From positions 558,001 through 622,000 of the forward strand of contig MJGA01000018.1 of the NCBI GenBank assembly GCA_001910725.1: DNA of 64,000 bases, given 5' to 3'. Positions 11,273 to 22,502 of the stretch are shown here, piece by piece; the first letter of the stretch is position 1, and each line of letters starts with the position of its first letter. The notes under the pieces are model-generated. The model ran no database searches, was not told where the DNA came from, and saw nothing but the letters and a program-made list of their open reading frames with translations. The stretch comes from Phanerodontia chrysosporium. Lineage: Eukaryota; Basidiomycota; Agaricomycetes; Polyporales; Phanerochaetaceae. Both the position numbers and the translations under genes were made by a program.

Positions 11273-13694
11273 ATGTCGCTTCCACCGCACCTATGTGTTC
11301 CCATCGACATTCTAATGATCGACAACTTTGATTCGTTCACCTGGAATCTCTACCAGTCGCTATGCTTGCTAGGTGCCGATGTCACTGTCATCAGGAACGA
11401 TGCTATCCCCGCTTCCGCCATCCCCCAGCTTCGTATCAAGCGTCTCATAGTGTCTCCCGGTCCTGGTCACCCCCAGACCGACTCTGGCATCTCTCGTGAA
11501 GCTATCAAGTACTTCGCAGGCAAGGTGCCAATCATGGGTGTCTGTATGGGTCTTGAGTGTGTAGTGGATGTATTTGGAGGACAGATTGCGTGAGTACGCG
11601 AGCCTTAGTCGTGGACACTCAATGACTGGGGCTTCCAGCTATGCCGGAGAAATCATGCACGGCAAGGTCAGCGGTATCCGTCACGATGCCCGTGGCTGCT
11701 TCAAGGACCTTCCTCAAGGCATCCAGTCGACTCGCTATCACTCCCTGAGTGCGGGTGTCAAGACTTTGCCTGATGAGCTCGCCGTCACTGCTGTAACCGA
11801 GCAGAGCGGAGTCATCATGGGTATTCGCCACCGGAAATATACCGTAGAAGCTGTCCAGTACCACCCGGAGAGTATCCTGTCGGAGTCAGGAGATGATCTT
11901 CTGCGCAACTTTATGAAGCTGAAGGGCGGCACATGGGAGGAAAACCCCGAATTCCGTGTACTGGATCCATCCCTCCCCGCTTTCGAAATCGGTTCGCAGC
12001 CGGCGGCGTCCACGTCTGCGAAGATTCCCACTATTCTCGAAAAGATTTGCGCACAGCGCCAGAAGGATGTCGATCAGGCGAAGGCTACTCCTGGGACCAC
12101 GCCAGAAGACCTCAAGACCCTGCTGTCAATGAAACTCTCGCCGCCACAGATCTCATTCCCCGATCGCCTCAAGGCTGCTGAGGTCAAGCCCGCGTTGATG
12201 GCAGAAGTCAAGCGCGCCAGCCCTTCCAAAGGCCCAATCGCGATGAACGCGAACGCTGCTCAGCAGGCCCTCACTTACGCACTTGCAGGCGCCTCGGTAA
12301 TTTCGGTCCTTACCGAGCCCACTTGGTTCAAGGGCTCGCTGCTGGACATGAGGCTGGCTCGCCAGGCCATCGACAACCTTCCCCATCGCCCTGCCATTCT
12401 CCGCAAGGACTTCATCATTGACGAGTACCAGATTGACGAAGCTCGTCTGCACGGTGCCGACACTGTCTTGCTCATCGTTGCCACACTTACTGAGAAGCGT
12501 CTGGAGGAGCTGTACGCGTACTCACAGTCTCTTGGCATGGAGCCTCTGGTTGAGGTGAACAATGCCAAGGAGATGGAGATCGCGCTCAAGCTCGGTGCCA
12601 AAGTCATCGGGGTCAACAACCGCAACCTGCACGACTTCAACGTCGACATGGGTACGACCTCGCGCCTGGCGGAGATGGTCCGCGAGCGCGACGTCATACT
12701 GTGCGCACTCAGCGGCATCAAGGACGCCCAGGATGTCAACACATACGTTGAACAGGGCGTCGGTGCTGTTCTCGTCGGCGAGTCGCTTATGCGTGCGCCC
12801 GACACTCGTGCATTCATCCGTCAGCTGCTCAGCATCCCCGAGTCTGAGGCTAAGGGAAAAGGCAAGGAGACCACGCCTCTCGTCAAGATCTGTGGCATAC
12901 GCACGGAGGAAGAAGCTCTCGCCGCGGCAGAGGCTGGCGCTGACATGCTCGGCCTCATGTTCGTCCCCAAGAGCAAGCGCTACGTCTCCCTTGAGAAGGC
13001 ACAGCAGATTGCGGCTGCTATCCACTCGCGCCGTCTCTCCAAGCCCGTTCTGACGTCGGGAAAGACACTGGAGAACGAGCCTTGGTTCACCGCGCACGCC
13101 AATCGCCTCCGCGCAGCTTTGTCGGGCGACTCGCCCGCGCGCCCGCTCCTGGTCGGTGTCTTCCAAAACCAGCCGCTCTCCGTGATCCTGGACGCCGTCG
13201 CGTCCGCGCAGCTCGACCTCGTACAGCTACACGGCTCCGAGCCTGCCGAGCTCGCGAAACACATCCCGGTGCCCGTGATTCGTGTCTTCCACGTGAGCGC
13301 GGACGGGCGCGGGCTCGCGGACCTCGCGCGGCCGGGCCTCCACCAGTTCGCGCTTCTCGACGCGGTGCTCCCCGGCAGCGCGAGTGGCCTCAGCGGCGGC
13401 ACCGGCACGACCGTCGACTGGGCGCTGGCGCGCGACGCAGTGCGTAGCGGCGAGGTACGCGTTGCGCGCTCAGCGCAGGGCGACGGACCCGTGCTCAGCC
13501 TAAACAGCAGCGAGGCACTGTACCCGATGCCGGTCATCCTCGCTGGTGGCCTCACGCCCGAGAACGTCTCGGAGGCTGTCGATACGGTCGCGCCCTGGGC
13601 AGTGGATGTCAGCGGGGGCGTGGAGCTCGAGGATGGCTCGGGCAAGGACCTCGAGAAGGTTCGGGCCTTCGTGAAGGCGGCAAAAAAGCTCTAA
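11273..13694 (+). CDS. trpC: Trifunctional tryptophan biosynthesis protein (GATase / IGPS / PRAI)
   Basis: Exon 1 is 11273-11589 and exon 2 is 11639-13694, separated by a 49-nt GTGAGT...CCAG intron, giving 790 residues. The order matches the fungal trifunctional enzyme. Residues about 1-215 are the anthranilate synthase glutaminase (MIDNFDSFTWNLYQSL, nucleophile in GVCMGLE, His-Glu in QYHPESI). About 245-515 is indole-3-glycerol-phosphate synthase (MAEVKRASPSKG, LRKDFIID). About 530-790 is phosphoribosylanthranilate isomerase (LVKICGIRTEEEA, VILAGGLTPENV). It supplies ammonia to anthranilate synthase component I and carries out two middle steps of tryptophan synthesis in the cytosol. The residue after the nucleophile elbow is Glu where bacterial relatives usually have Gln. 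A TGACTC element lies upstream. It is called trpC/TRP1 in different fungi. Confidence 0.96.
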
Positions 13695-15117
13695 AGGTGA
13701 TATCATAAAATGTGAATCTAGGGGTGTATTTTGGTTCAGTCATTTATCAAATGTGATTTACACTGCTGCAAGTCTAGAGACAGTTAGGGTCTGTCGTACT
13801 TCTGCATGTTCTGCCCCACCTTACCGAAGGTGTGTGCAGGATCTTGAGCAATTTCGGACCCTAGGATATGGCTACACGCTTTCTTCGAAGCCCCCGAAGG
13901 AGCTTGTCATTCGGTCCACTTATTTGGACACTGGCACGTCAAATTCGCGAACTCTGATCAGTGGACTTAACGGTACAAGTGGCGAATGTTGGTAGGTACG
14001 TGTATCGCCAACGGGACAAACTGAAGACGACTAAGGGACTTCGCCGAGCGAGCTGGACATTCCCGTATGTGATCCTGGATACAAGTATGACAGATGCATG
14101 AAAACATAGAGCCATCGGTCGACGGGGTTGCCATGCGGCAACCGCGTCCACTGCCGCCCTTCCTTGGCTCGGTGGTGCTCGACGCCGCGCGCGCGACTGA
14201 CATTGCTCGAGAATTTCACCCCTGCCGCCACAAGGACGACGCGTGTTGAACGACATGCATTCTCCGAACGGGCTTCCGGCGTGTCTGTTGCCATAGGAAC
14301 AGCGCGGTGGGGCAACTCTGCGAGGATCGGAGAAACTCACCCGTACCGCGTGCAACTCCTCGTCCTAAATCGAATTGCGTTGTATCTCTGATACGACGTG
14401 TAGACTGAGACGAGGTGCAGCTCGAACAGTCTGCGGTATGTCGAGACCAGACGGCTGGCCATGTCTGGATTGAGGTAGAACGGATACTACAGTTATCTCG
14501 TAGTTTGCTGCTTACCTCGGTGGGGCGATTTCAGTCTATACTGAATCGTGGCCTTGGAGAGGCCCGACGGGGCAGGCCTTTCACCAGCGTCCATCGTCAA
14601 GGCGATGAGCGCGATGTTTGAATATACCGTGTCTGCCGTTCTGCAACCCAGCACGGTCATATAGAGCGGTCCTGGGAGTACACGCCAGACATGCAGTGAC
14701 CTTGAGGCTGGAGGTGGAGACAAAAGTTACCATATAAACTCGCGGCCGGGGGCGGGTGCAACTCGCTGCCCCTTGCCCACCGACGTCGACGACGAGCAGG
14801 CTGTCCCGGACGTGTTGGACGTTGGCCATCTCTCCCGGTCAGAGATCGCGCAGCGGGCGACAGGTCGCCATCAAAAGTTCACAGCCTCATATACTTTCTC
14901 CCGCACCTTGGCCCAGTCCGCCCTTTCGCTTCCGGCCCCCATTTGCCTCCCTTTTCGCTTTCCTCCCTTTCGATTTTCTTTCTGCCAAGCCAGGTGCTTG
15001 TCGTGCAGCCCTCTTTACTACACGCGTCCGGAACGCTTTTCTGAAAAATCCCCCACAGTCTTTCTCGGCATCATTGAAATCCATCGGACCGCCCACTACC
15101 GCTGAACAGTGCTCGCA
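13695..15117. other. Intergenic between the tryptophan gene and noxR
   Basis: No convincing gene was seen. The last 200 bases (about 14910-15000) are strongly pyrimidine-rich with runs of CCCTTT and CTTTC, typical of a fungal promoter or 5' leader on + strand, and probably belong to noxR. The rest holds only short overlapping frames on both strands. Confidence 0.4.
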
Positions 15118-16932
15118 ATGTCGCTCAAGGCTGAGCTAGAGACTTGGGCCGCCGCGCTCAAGGCATACGATGAGGGCGACTTTGACAAATCCCTCGAGCT
15201 CTTCTCGCAGATCGCGGACTCCTCTAGGATCCTTACGAACATGGGGCTCATCTACGCCACTGTAGGCGAGCACGAAGCCGCCGTCGAGCAGTTCATGGCG
15301 GCGACCCAGCTCGACCAGTACCTCGCCGTAGCCTACTTCCAGTGCGGCGTCTCCAACTTTCTTCTCCAACGTTACGACCTCGCCTTCCGCGACTTTGAAG
15401 ATGCTCTGCTTTACCTTCGTGGTAACGAGAACATCAACTACGAACAGCTCGGCTTGAAATTCAAACTCTACTCTGCGGAGGTACTTTTCAACCAGGGCCT
15501 ATGTCAAGTGTATCTTGGCAAGGAAGAGGCGGGTCTGGCTATCATGCAGCAGGCGAGGCAGCAGAAGATGACAGACGAGCACAACGTGATTGACGATGCC
15601 ATTGCCGACCGCGGTGAAGGATACACCGTCTTCAGTATCGTGAGTGGCATTGTTCTCTGTCGTGGTTTGGCTATTGAGCTCCGCTAGCCTGTCGGTGTGC
15701 TGTACCGTCCCTCCGAAGCCAAGCTCAAGAACGCAAAAGCGAAGGACTACCTTGGGAAGGCTGTCAGTATCGCTTTCATGTTCCTTTGTCCTTCGCTTAC
15801 CCGTCTCACACAACTAGAAACTCGTCGCAGCATCTGATGAAAGTGAAGCATACACAACCTTCAGCGGCGTCACACGCTTGAAGCAGGGAATCTCGCCCTC
15901 AGGTGTTGTCCTCGACGACGCACCTGTTAGCAACCTCACCCGCTCAGCTACTGTCGCGGTAACATCACGTATGCCCTGCTATACTCGTCTCGGCCTTGGT
16001 CTTGGCACTCATCACAATTTGCAGGCCCGACAGTACCAGACGCAGATAGACCACAGCCGACCTTGCAGCGCGCAAAGACTACCATCAACGTCCCATCCGA
16101 TGCTCGTGATCGTATTCGCGGAACAAATTCAGGTCCGAACTCTCCAGGCTCGAATCCTACCTCTCCTGCCCGCGGTCGTGGTCAGGGTGCAGGCGGCTCT
16201 CTGTCCCCAGCTGGACCAGGACGCAGCCTCAGCGTGCGTCGCCCAGGCGAGCGCGCTCCTGCGCCCGTCGGTGGTGCCGCAGGGTCGAGCCGCACGTCGC
16301 CTCGAGACAACAATGTGCGCATGACGGACTTCTATGACGACTACATCAACGCGTACGGCGGCGCAGAGGACGTGCCCCCCGTGCCTGCCGACCGCGTCGC
16401 GACCTGGGCGCGCAACAACGCGAACCCGCCACAACGGTCGCGCTCGATGGCGCCACCGTCGTCATACACGCCGAGCGCCGCCGGCACGCTCCGTCGGAAG
16501 ACGACGAAGCGTTCGAACCGCGCGCCGACGCGGAGCACGTACTACGAGGAGGAGGAGGAGGGCTACGCAAGCGGCGACTACGAGGACGGGCCGTATGAGA
16601 TGACGAAGATCCGCGTCAAGGTGGGTATCCTACTCGTGGAGACTCCGTTGATGGCTGTTGCTGATGACAGACCTCTTGCACAGCTGCACTACCAGGACGA
16701 CGTGCGTGGCATGGCGATCGACGCCCAGATGCCGTTCGAGGAGTTCATCGACCGCATCACGACCAAGTTTGGTCGGTCGTTCGACGGGCTCGGGATGAAG
16801 TTCAAGGACGAGGACGGCGGGCGCGTCACGCTGCGCGACGAGATGGACTACGAGCTCGCGATAGAGACCGCGAAGGAGAGCGCCAAGGGCAAGCCAGAGG
16901 GCAAGCTCGAGATCTGGTGCACAGACATTTGA
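15118..16932 (+). CDS. noxR: NADPH oxidase regulator NoxR (p67phox-like, TPR + PB1)
   Basis: Five exons (15118-15639, 15688-15762, 15818-15968, 16025-16620, 16684-16932) give 530 residues. Residues about 1-170 form TPR-like helical repeats (ILTNMGLIYATVGEHEAAVE, VAYFQCGVSNFLLQRYDLA), the Rac-GTPase-binding part of p67phox relatives. A Pro/Ser/Arg-rich linker follows, then a C-terminal PB1 domain from about 445 (TKIRVK joined to LHYQDDVRGM, ending LEIWCTDI). NoxR activates NoxA/NoxB at the plasma membrane or ER for localized superoxide production during polarized growth and development. The last intron (16621-16683) is 63 nt with no stop, so the unspliced frame stays open. Splicing restores the PB1 sequence and is preferred. 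No SH3 domain was seen, as in fungal NoxR generally. Confidence 0.9.
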
Positions 16933-18413
16933 GGACGCCATGGCGTCGCGCTTCTGCGAGTGAGTGCTGTGTGTTGCGCCGTTCCCTTCCTTCTTTCTTT
17001 AGTGGCTTTTCTGCGTCTTGTTTCGGATTTCGCTTGTACATGATACCGCTGCTGCACTGTGCTATATCGCTCATTCATTCCATGCTGAGATCTAGTCGTC
17101 TGTTCTATCACCTTCGTATCCGCACATCAATATCACACTGTTGTTGTCATCAACTGTGCAGTGTCCACCGCAACACCCGAGGGTACTGAATTCTACGCCG
17201 AGGACAAGTAAGCACGAATCCTATTACACGCAGTTAGATCGTCGGACGTTCTGGCGACCGTATGCCATAATACTTATTGTGCAGCTTGTAAGCGCTACCT
17301 AGCGAGGATACCAGAGTAAGCTTGCAATCATGGGAACCTAGATGTCCTGCGTATACGCTAGGATGTTCGCCTGCCTCATTCAACATCCCCCTCTACGACA
17401 GCCGGCTCGTCCGTCAGCTTCCGTCCAACTCCGAGGGAACACGTTGGTCGCTTGAAAGAGCGGCGACTTGGTGGCGCTGATGCCATCATGTAGTGTTCTG
17501 ACCCCTTCCTGCGCCCCTGCAAACGTTATCGCCCCTCCGGCCCTCATGTCAGGTCAGCGCAGACGACGTTTGGCGCTCGCGGGTACTGTGATGGAGTATT
17601 TGTGGCTACCTCGGGCAGCATAGGCGATGCTGCGCGGTGAAAGATGAGTGCTAGTTCCCGCAGGTACGCGTCCCGCAGCTCTCGCTCCACCGGCCCGAAC
17701 TGCAAGAGCCACTATGCCTGCTCAGGGATGCCGAGAGTGACATGTTCGTCACCGATGGTGTGTTCGGCAGGCATAGAGAGTAGATCCTCGCAATCGAGAT
17801 AACGACACTTTCTGTTCATGGTGAACGTGTTGAAAGTCAGAATCCGACCCAGGGCTCAGGTGAGAATCGTTCGATTCAATACGGCGCACAGGATTCGCGT
17901 AATCCCCTGGACGTTGTTATTGTTTCTGGGACGAGCCCAAAGAGCGAGTCTCTCCACGTGAGTCAGCGACGCGAGACCCAGCGAGGTCGAGAGGCATTGA
18001 TAATACAGAGCCCGTCAGCTCTCTGCCTAGAAACGACGTCAAAAGTCCTAACTCTGTTATGAATGCAGATTGACGGTCTGCAGTAATCTTTGCACTTGCT
18101 GTCGGCCGGCGTACATGTATGTTGACCCAGGTGTCGTTGGGGCCTGTGCGGACCTAGCAGTTGCCGACAACCCGATAACTACCTGATATGAGGTGGGAGG
18201 ATGTCAGCTTAGCTGTGACGATGAAAGACTACAGTCCATTGAGCTACAGCGAGTCAGTTCTCCGCAAGGGATGTGGCACTCACCTAGTATGGCCGCAGAC
18301 AAACTGACGAGGCTCGAATTGAGAGATCAATCAGTATCCGAAATCAGTCTATGCATAAGTCGAAAGAACGGAGAGTACAAGGTGAGAGGCAATGTAGAGG
18401 TAGACTGCAGCCA
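16933..18413. other. Convergent intergenic region, no gene seen
   Basis: This 1.48-kb stretch lies between the 3' ends of noxR (+) and the G-patch gene (-). It has unusually few open frames on either strand. No tRNA or repeat was confirmed. Unannotated 3' UTR or a non-coding transcript is possible but unsupported. Confidence 0.4.
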
Positions 18414-20069
18414 CTAGCTCTCCGACGTCCTGGGCTTCTTGCTTTTCTTTTTCTTTTTCTTCTCAGAGGCCTCCTCTTCGGGATCTTCAGCAGGTTCAGC
18501 GGTCTCCTTCCGATCCTTCTTGCTCTTCTTGGTTTTCTTCTCGATCACGGCGGGCGCGCTTTCGCTTGCCTTTGGCTCAGCTTCTGCGTCTGCGTCCTCG
18601 GAGGCCTTCCGCTTGCTCTTTTTCTTCTCCGCCTTTTCAGAGAGCTCTGCGGCAGCAGCCTCCTCTACCAACTCCCTTCGCCTTTTGCTCTTCTTGTCCT
18701 TCTTGTCCTTCTTCGTCTTGACCTCCACAGCATCCTGGTCCGCCTCCTCGCGCTCCTTGCCCTTATCCTTCTTCTCCTTCCGCTTCTCGACGACCTCCTC
18801 GACCATTTCTACTTTCACGCTCTCGGTGACCGTCTCGCCCGCACCAACGCTCTCCGTGGCAGCGGAGAACATCGCGCTCATGCGCGAGGCAAACGAACCG
18901 AGGCCTGCGCGCGGTCGCTCCTCGTGCTCTTCCGCCTCGACAGTGATCTCGCTGCGCAACCGGCTCGAACCAATGCCGCCTGCCGCGCGGAAACCGAGGC
19001 CGGCACCGAGTCCCCGTGGCCGGTCGTCGTAATCGTCGTGTTCTTCTGGTGGGGTCGAAGTGGAAGAGGACGCGACAGGGGTGCTGCTGCTAGATGCAGC
19101 ATTCGATTTTGCAAGGAGTTTCTCCTTGAAGTAGTCCATGACGCTCTTGCTCGACGTCGTGAGCTCCTGCATCTTCAACTCGTCCGCGGGCGTCGCAGAC
19201 GATGAGGGCTCAGAGGGGGTGTCGAGAGTAGATGGATACGGTGTCGCGCTACCTGAGCGCGAGATACCGAGAATCTCGTCTATCGCAGACGAGGATTTTG
19301 AAGCAATGTTCTTGGAGGCCATGAAGCGCGCGCGATGGGCACGGACACTGGGAACATGTCAGAGATAATACCAGTGTAGACGTAAGATACATACGGTCGG
19401 GCAACAACCGGCCTCGGCTTTGGCGGTTCTGCAGGCGATTCGGAGGTAGTAGCTTTCTCCTCAGCCTTGCCCTCCGCCTCTTTCGCCTTTTTCTTCTCTG
19501 CTTTCTTCTTCTCCTTCTCCTCCCTCTTCCGCGCCTTCTCCTCTTTCTTCCTCTTCTTCCGCTCCTCCTTCGTCTCCTCTACCTCGCTCTCGCTCTTTGC
19601 CTCCTCGCCATCATCGTCCACGTCCCTCTTCCGCTTCTTCGACTCGTCCTTCGACTCGTCCGGCTTCTCCTCGGTCGCCCGCGCGAACCCATCCACCTTC
19701 GTTCCTGGGCCCTCCTCTGATGCCTCGCCACCTGCGGCGTTCAGTCTCCTAAGCAGGTTCTCAAAGTCGCGGTTCTGCTTCCACGCAAGGCCGTTCGGGT
19801 CCTTTTGGTGCGCGGCGCCGATGCCGAACATGTCCAGCTTCTGGTGGACCTTGATGTGGGATGTGCGGCCCTCACCACTCGCGCCGAGGCCTGTGCCCGA
19901 CGACCACCCGAGCTTCTGGAGGTACGCCGCTCCGAATTTATTTGCGTCTACAGTACGTTACTTTACACGTTAGAGAGAGCTGGGCTAACGGTCACATACC
20001 GTCTGCCCATGATAGGTTGCGCGGGTCATTCGGAATGCGCTGTTTCACCTTCCTGCCTGAGAGACCCAT
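18414..20069 (-). CDS. PinX1/Pxr1-like G-patch protein
   Basis: Three exons (20069-20000, 19947-19395, 19347-18414) give 518 residues. The N-terminus MGLSGRKVKQRIPNDPRN is followed by the G-patch at about 25-70 (FGAAYLQKLGWSSGTGLG, then HIKV). This is the hallmark of PinX1/Pxr1, a nucleolar protein that stimulates the helicase Prp43 in rRNA processing and is linked to telomerase inhibition in yeast and mammals. The segment NRDFENLLRRLN and the later HRARFMASK, created across the second exon junction, also match the family. About 300 C-terminal residues are Lys/Glu-rich with repeated KKDKK/KKKSKR tracts, as in yeast Pxr1, but longer. Both introns are short (52 and 47 nt). It is divergent from the SDR gene. 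Confidence 0.88.
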
Positions 20070-20995
20070 GGCCTGATGAGTCTGCTGGGGGCGATAGTCG
20101 AAGCGGGTGAGTGGAAGCTTTGCAGCGTTGATCGAGGCGGCGCCAAGCCAGGCGTGAGTCCCAAATTTTGCTGACTAAGCTGGGTGATGCGCACCCGCTA
20201 CCCTGTTATGGAATGCGCTGTCAATGCAGCCTCGAGGTAACTTACAGCAAGACAGAAGAAGGGAAGCACAACATTGCTAACAGCTTTGTTTTGATAGGTT
20301 TTATACGTATCATAGACATTTTGATATCCTTCGCGTGCTGCCACAGGCATTGCGCGGGAACAGTCATGATCTTCAAGTTCCTCTTACTAACAATTATATC
20401 GACTTACCTGGCTCAGAAAAATGCCTCTTCTATAGCAGTCATCATACAGCGCTCAGGAGTTGGCGGTCCCTTGTCCCTTGTTTCTTCGTTCGATCATGCG
20501 GAAGAGCGAGGTGACCTTCAAAATAGTGTTGCTCACATTACTTACTATCCTTGAGTTGGGTAGACGCCCAAGTAAGAGTAGTGCTTATGGGATCAATAAA
20601 AAACCTTACAACGATAGCTGATCGTTGTCCGAAACCGTCGACATTCCCTTGGACTTTCCACGCCACTTGCCAAGAACTTGCATGAACGTCGGCGCTGAAA
20701 GTAAACAGTCCGGCTGTTCATTGCCTCCGCTGTGGTGTAGTACACGACGTCGCGGTCTGCTTTTTATGGCCTAGCGCAGAATGTGCGGAAGGTCGAAGGG
20801 CTGCTCAGTCAGCAAATGGCTTTGTAAGCCCGAACCTCGTCGCCCGCACGACCCGCATGCTACATTGACCGCTCGCGCAAAGCGTGTTTACGCAGGCGAA
20901 GAATGCGAGATGTATAAAATCTGCAGCGAGGTGAGATGGTAAGAGCAGCAACCAACCAACCTCTGTTCCCATCGCCACTTCCTCTCATCGCACCC
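20070..20995. other. Divergent intergenic region with SDR promoter
   Basis: The region lies between the G-patch gene (-) and the SDR gene (+). A TATAAA at 20913-20918 sits 78 bp before the SDR start codon and is a good core promoter. A hydrophobic 128-codon frame at 20168-20554 lacks introns, homology and family features and is not called. The stretch 20240-20600 is more AT-rich than the genes around it. Confidence 0.45.
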
Positions 20996-21930
20996 ATGCC
21001 TTCATACGTCATCACTGGCGCGAACCGTGGTATTGGCGTACGCATCCATGAATCGACATGCCCTTATGAGCCGTTCTAACATATACCCACCGTAGCTCGA
21101 GTTCGTCCGCCAACTCAGCGCCAACCCTGAGAATGCTGTCTTCGGGCTCGTCCGCAGCAAGGGCAACTCGCAGGATCTGCTGTCCCTCGAGAAGGAGCGT
21201 AGTAACGTGCACGTTCTCGAGGCCGACGTCACGGATGCTCCACGGCTCAAGGTCGCCGCAGCGGAGGTCGCAAAGGTCACTGGCGGTACGCTCGAGTACC
21301 TGATCAACAACGCTGCGTTCGTCCAGCAGGACCGCCGCGAGTATGACCCTACGACCTAGTAAGTCGCTTGTTCCCTTCATGTAGTGCCACCTAACTGACA
21401 TCCTTGCCAGTGCTGAGCGCGCCGAGGAGGCGCTACTCGAAGCGGATCTCGACGCGAACTTCCGCGTGAACGTCCTCGGTGTCATACATACCACGAACGC
21501 ATTCCTCCCCTTGCTGCGCGCCGCAGCCGCGGCAGGCACGCTCGCGCGCGTTATCACGCTCTCGTCCGGTGTAGGCGACACTGAGCTCACGCTTGCGGCT
21601 CGCTTCGCTGGGCACGTGCCGTACTGCGCGAGCAAGGCTGCCGTGAACATGGTCGTAGCCAAGTATGCAGCGCGTTTCGCGGACGAGAATATCGTCTTCC
21701 TCGCCATCAGCCCCGGTCTCGTCGACACCGCGACGCGCCCACCGACGCCCGAGGAGCTGGAGAAGGCCATCGCGTTCATCGAGGCGATGAAGCCGATCTA
21801 TCCGGACTGGGATGGAAAGCCTCTCACCCCCGAGCAGTCCGTCAAAGCCGTGCTGAGCGTCGTTGAGAAGAGCGGTCTCAAGGACTCTGGCGCATTTTTG
21901 TCTCACTGGGGCAATAAAAAGTGGATCTAA
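20996..21930 (+). CDS. Short-chain dehydrogenase/reductase (C-factor-like SDR)
   Basis: Three exons (20996-21037, 21096-21358, 21411-21930) give 274 residues. The Rossmann fold starts at residue 1 with VITGANRGIG (TGxxxGIG cofactor loop). D60-region ADVTDA, NNAA, the catalytic Ser in TLSSGVGD and YCASK (YxxxK) follow in classical order. The loop after the active site reads SPGLVDT. It would be an NAD(P)(H)-dependent oxidoreductase in the cytosol, but the substrate cannot be read from sequence. The closest general type is the small C-factor/sniffer-like SDRs. A TATA box lies 78 bp upstream. Introns are 58 and 52 nt. Confidence 0.92.
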
Positions 21931-22478
21931 AGATAATGTACCTCAGCGCAGTGACGGTTGAACTAGGAATGAATGTAAAATATTACCATGACTCAGCTAC
22001 CCCTCCGGATGAAGGATTTACAGAACAACGTAAGGAGAAGTACAGAAAGTGCACCTACAGCTGCAGCGCCAAGGGATTCGTGCAATACAACCTAACTCTG
22101 CAACCATATTCCCAGGGGGGCCATACGGCTATACTGCACCTGACAGCAACGCGACGGTCTACTTAGAATGTGCACTGGCAGATAGCCACTCGATAACGAG
22201 CAAGAGAACCAATGTTGTCCGCAAAGCGGAGATCACTGTGAGAGTATACGGTCTGTACTTGGGGAGAAGGCGCGATGGTAACTTCCATCAGCAAAAAAAA
22301 GACCGCTAGATCTAGCTAGGCCTGCGATGACCAGGCTCCCAGAGCGGGTCAGCGCTTTCAGGCTGGGATTGTAGTTGCCAGCGCAGACATGCGATCGGTA
22401 AGCGTGACCATGTCCATCAGTCTGACATCATAGACCAGGCTCGCCATTATGGTAAGCTAGATCAGGTATGGCCAGGGC

Positions 22479-22502
22479 TGGCAATGCCTGGCAATGCCTG
22501 GC
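22479..22502 (+). repeat. 24-bp repeat, left copy (inverted relative to 24230-24253)
   Basis: The sequence TGGCAATGCCTGGCAATGCC followed by TGGC is the exact reverse complement of 24230-24253. It is itself 2.4 tandem copies of the 10-mer GGCAATGCCT. The copies lie 1.73 kb apart. Confidence 0.8.

Noticed and set aside
12275..13645. Long antisense open frames across the tryptophan gene
   Set aside because: They mirror GC-rich codon use on the real coding strand, carry no motifs, and overlap a clearly identified trifunctional enzyme.
17790..17900. Possible tRNA: a GTTCGATTC B-box-like sequence near 17870
   Set aside because: No complementary acceptor stem and no acceptable A-box or anticodon arm could be drawn around it.
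20168..20554. 128-codon hydrophobic frame upstream of the SDR gene
   Set aside because: AT-richer intergenic sequence, no promoter or family features, and composition unlike neighbouring genes.
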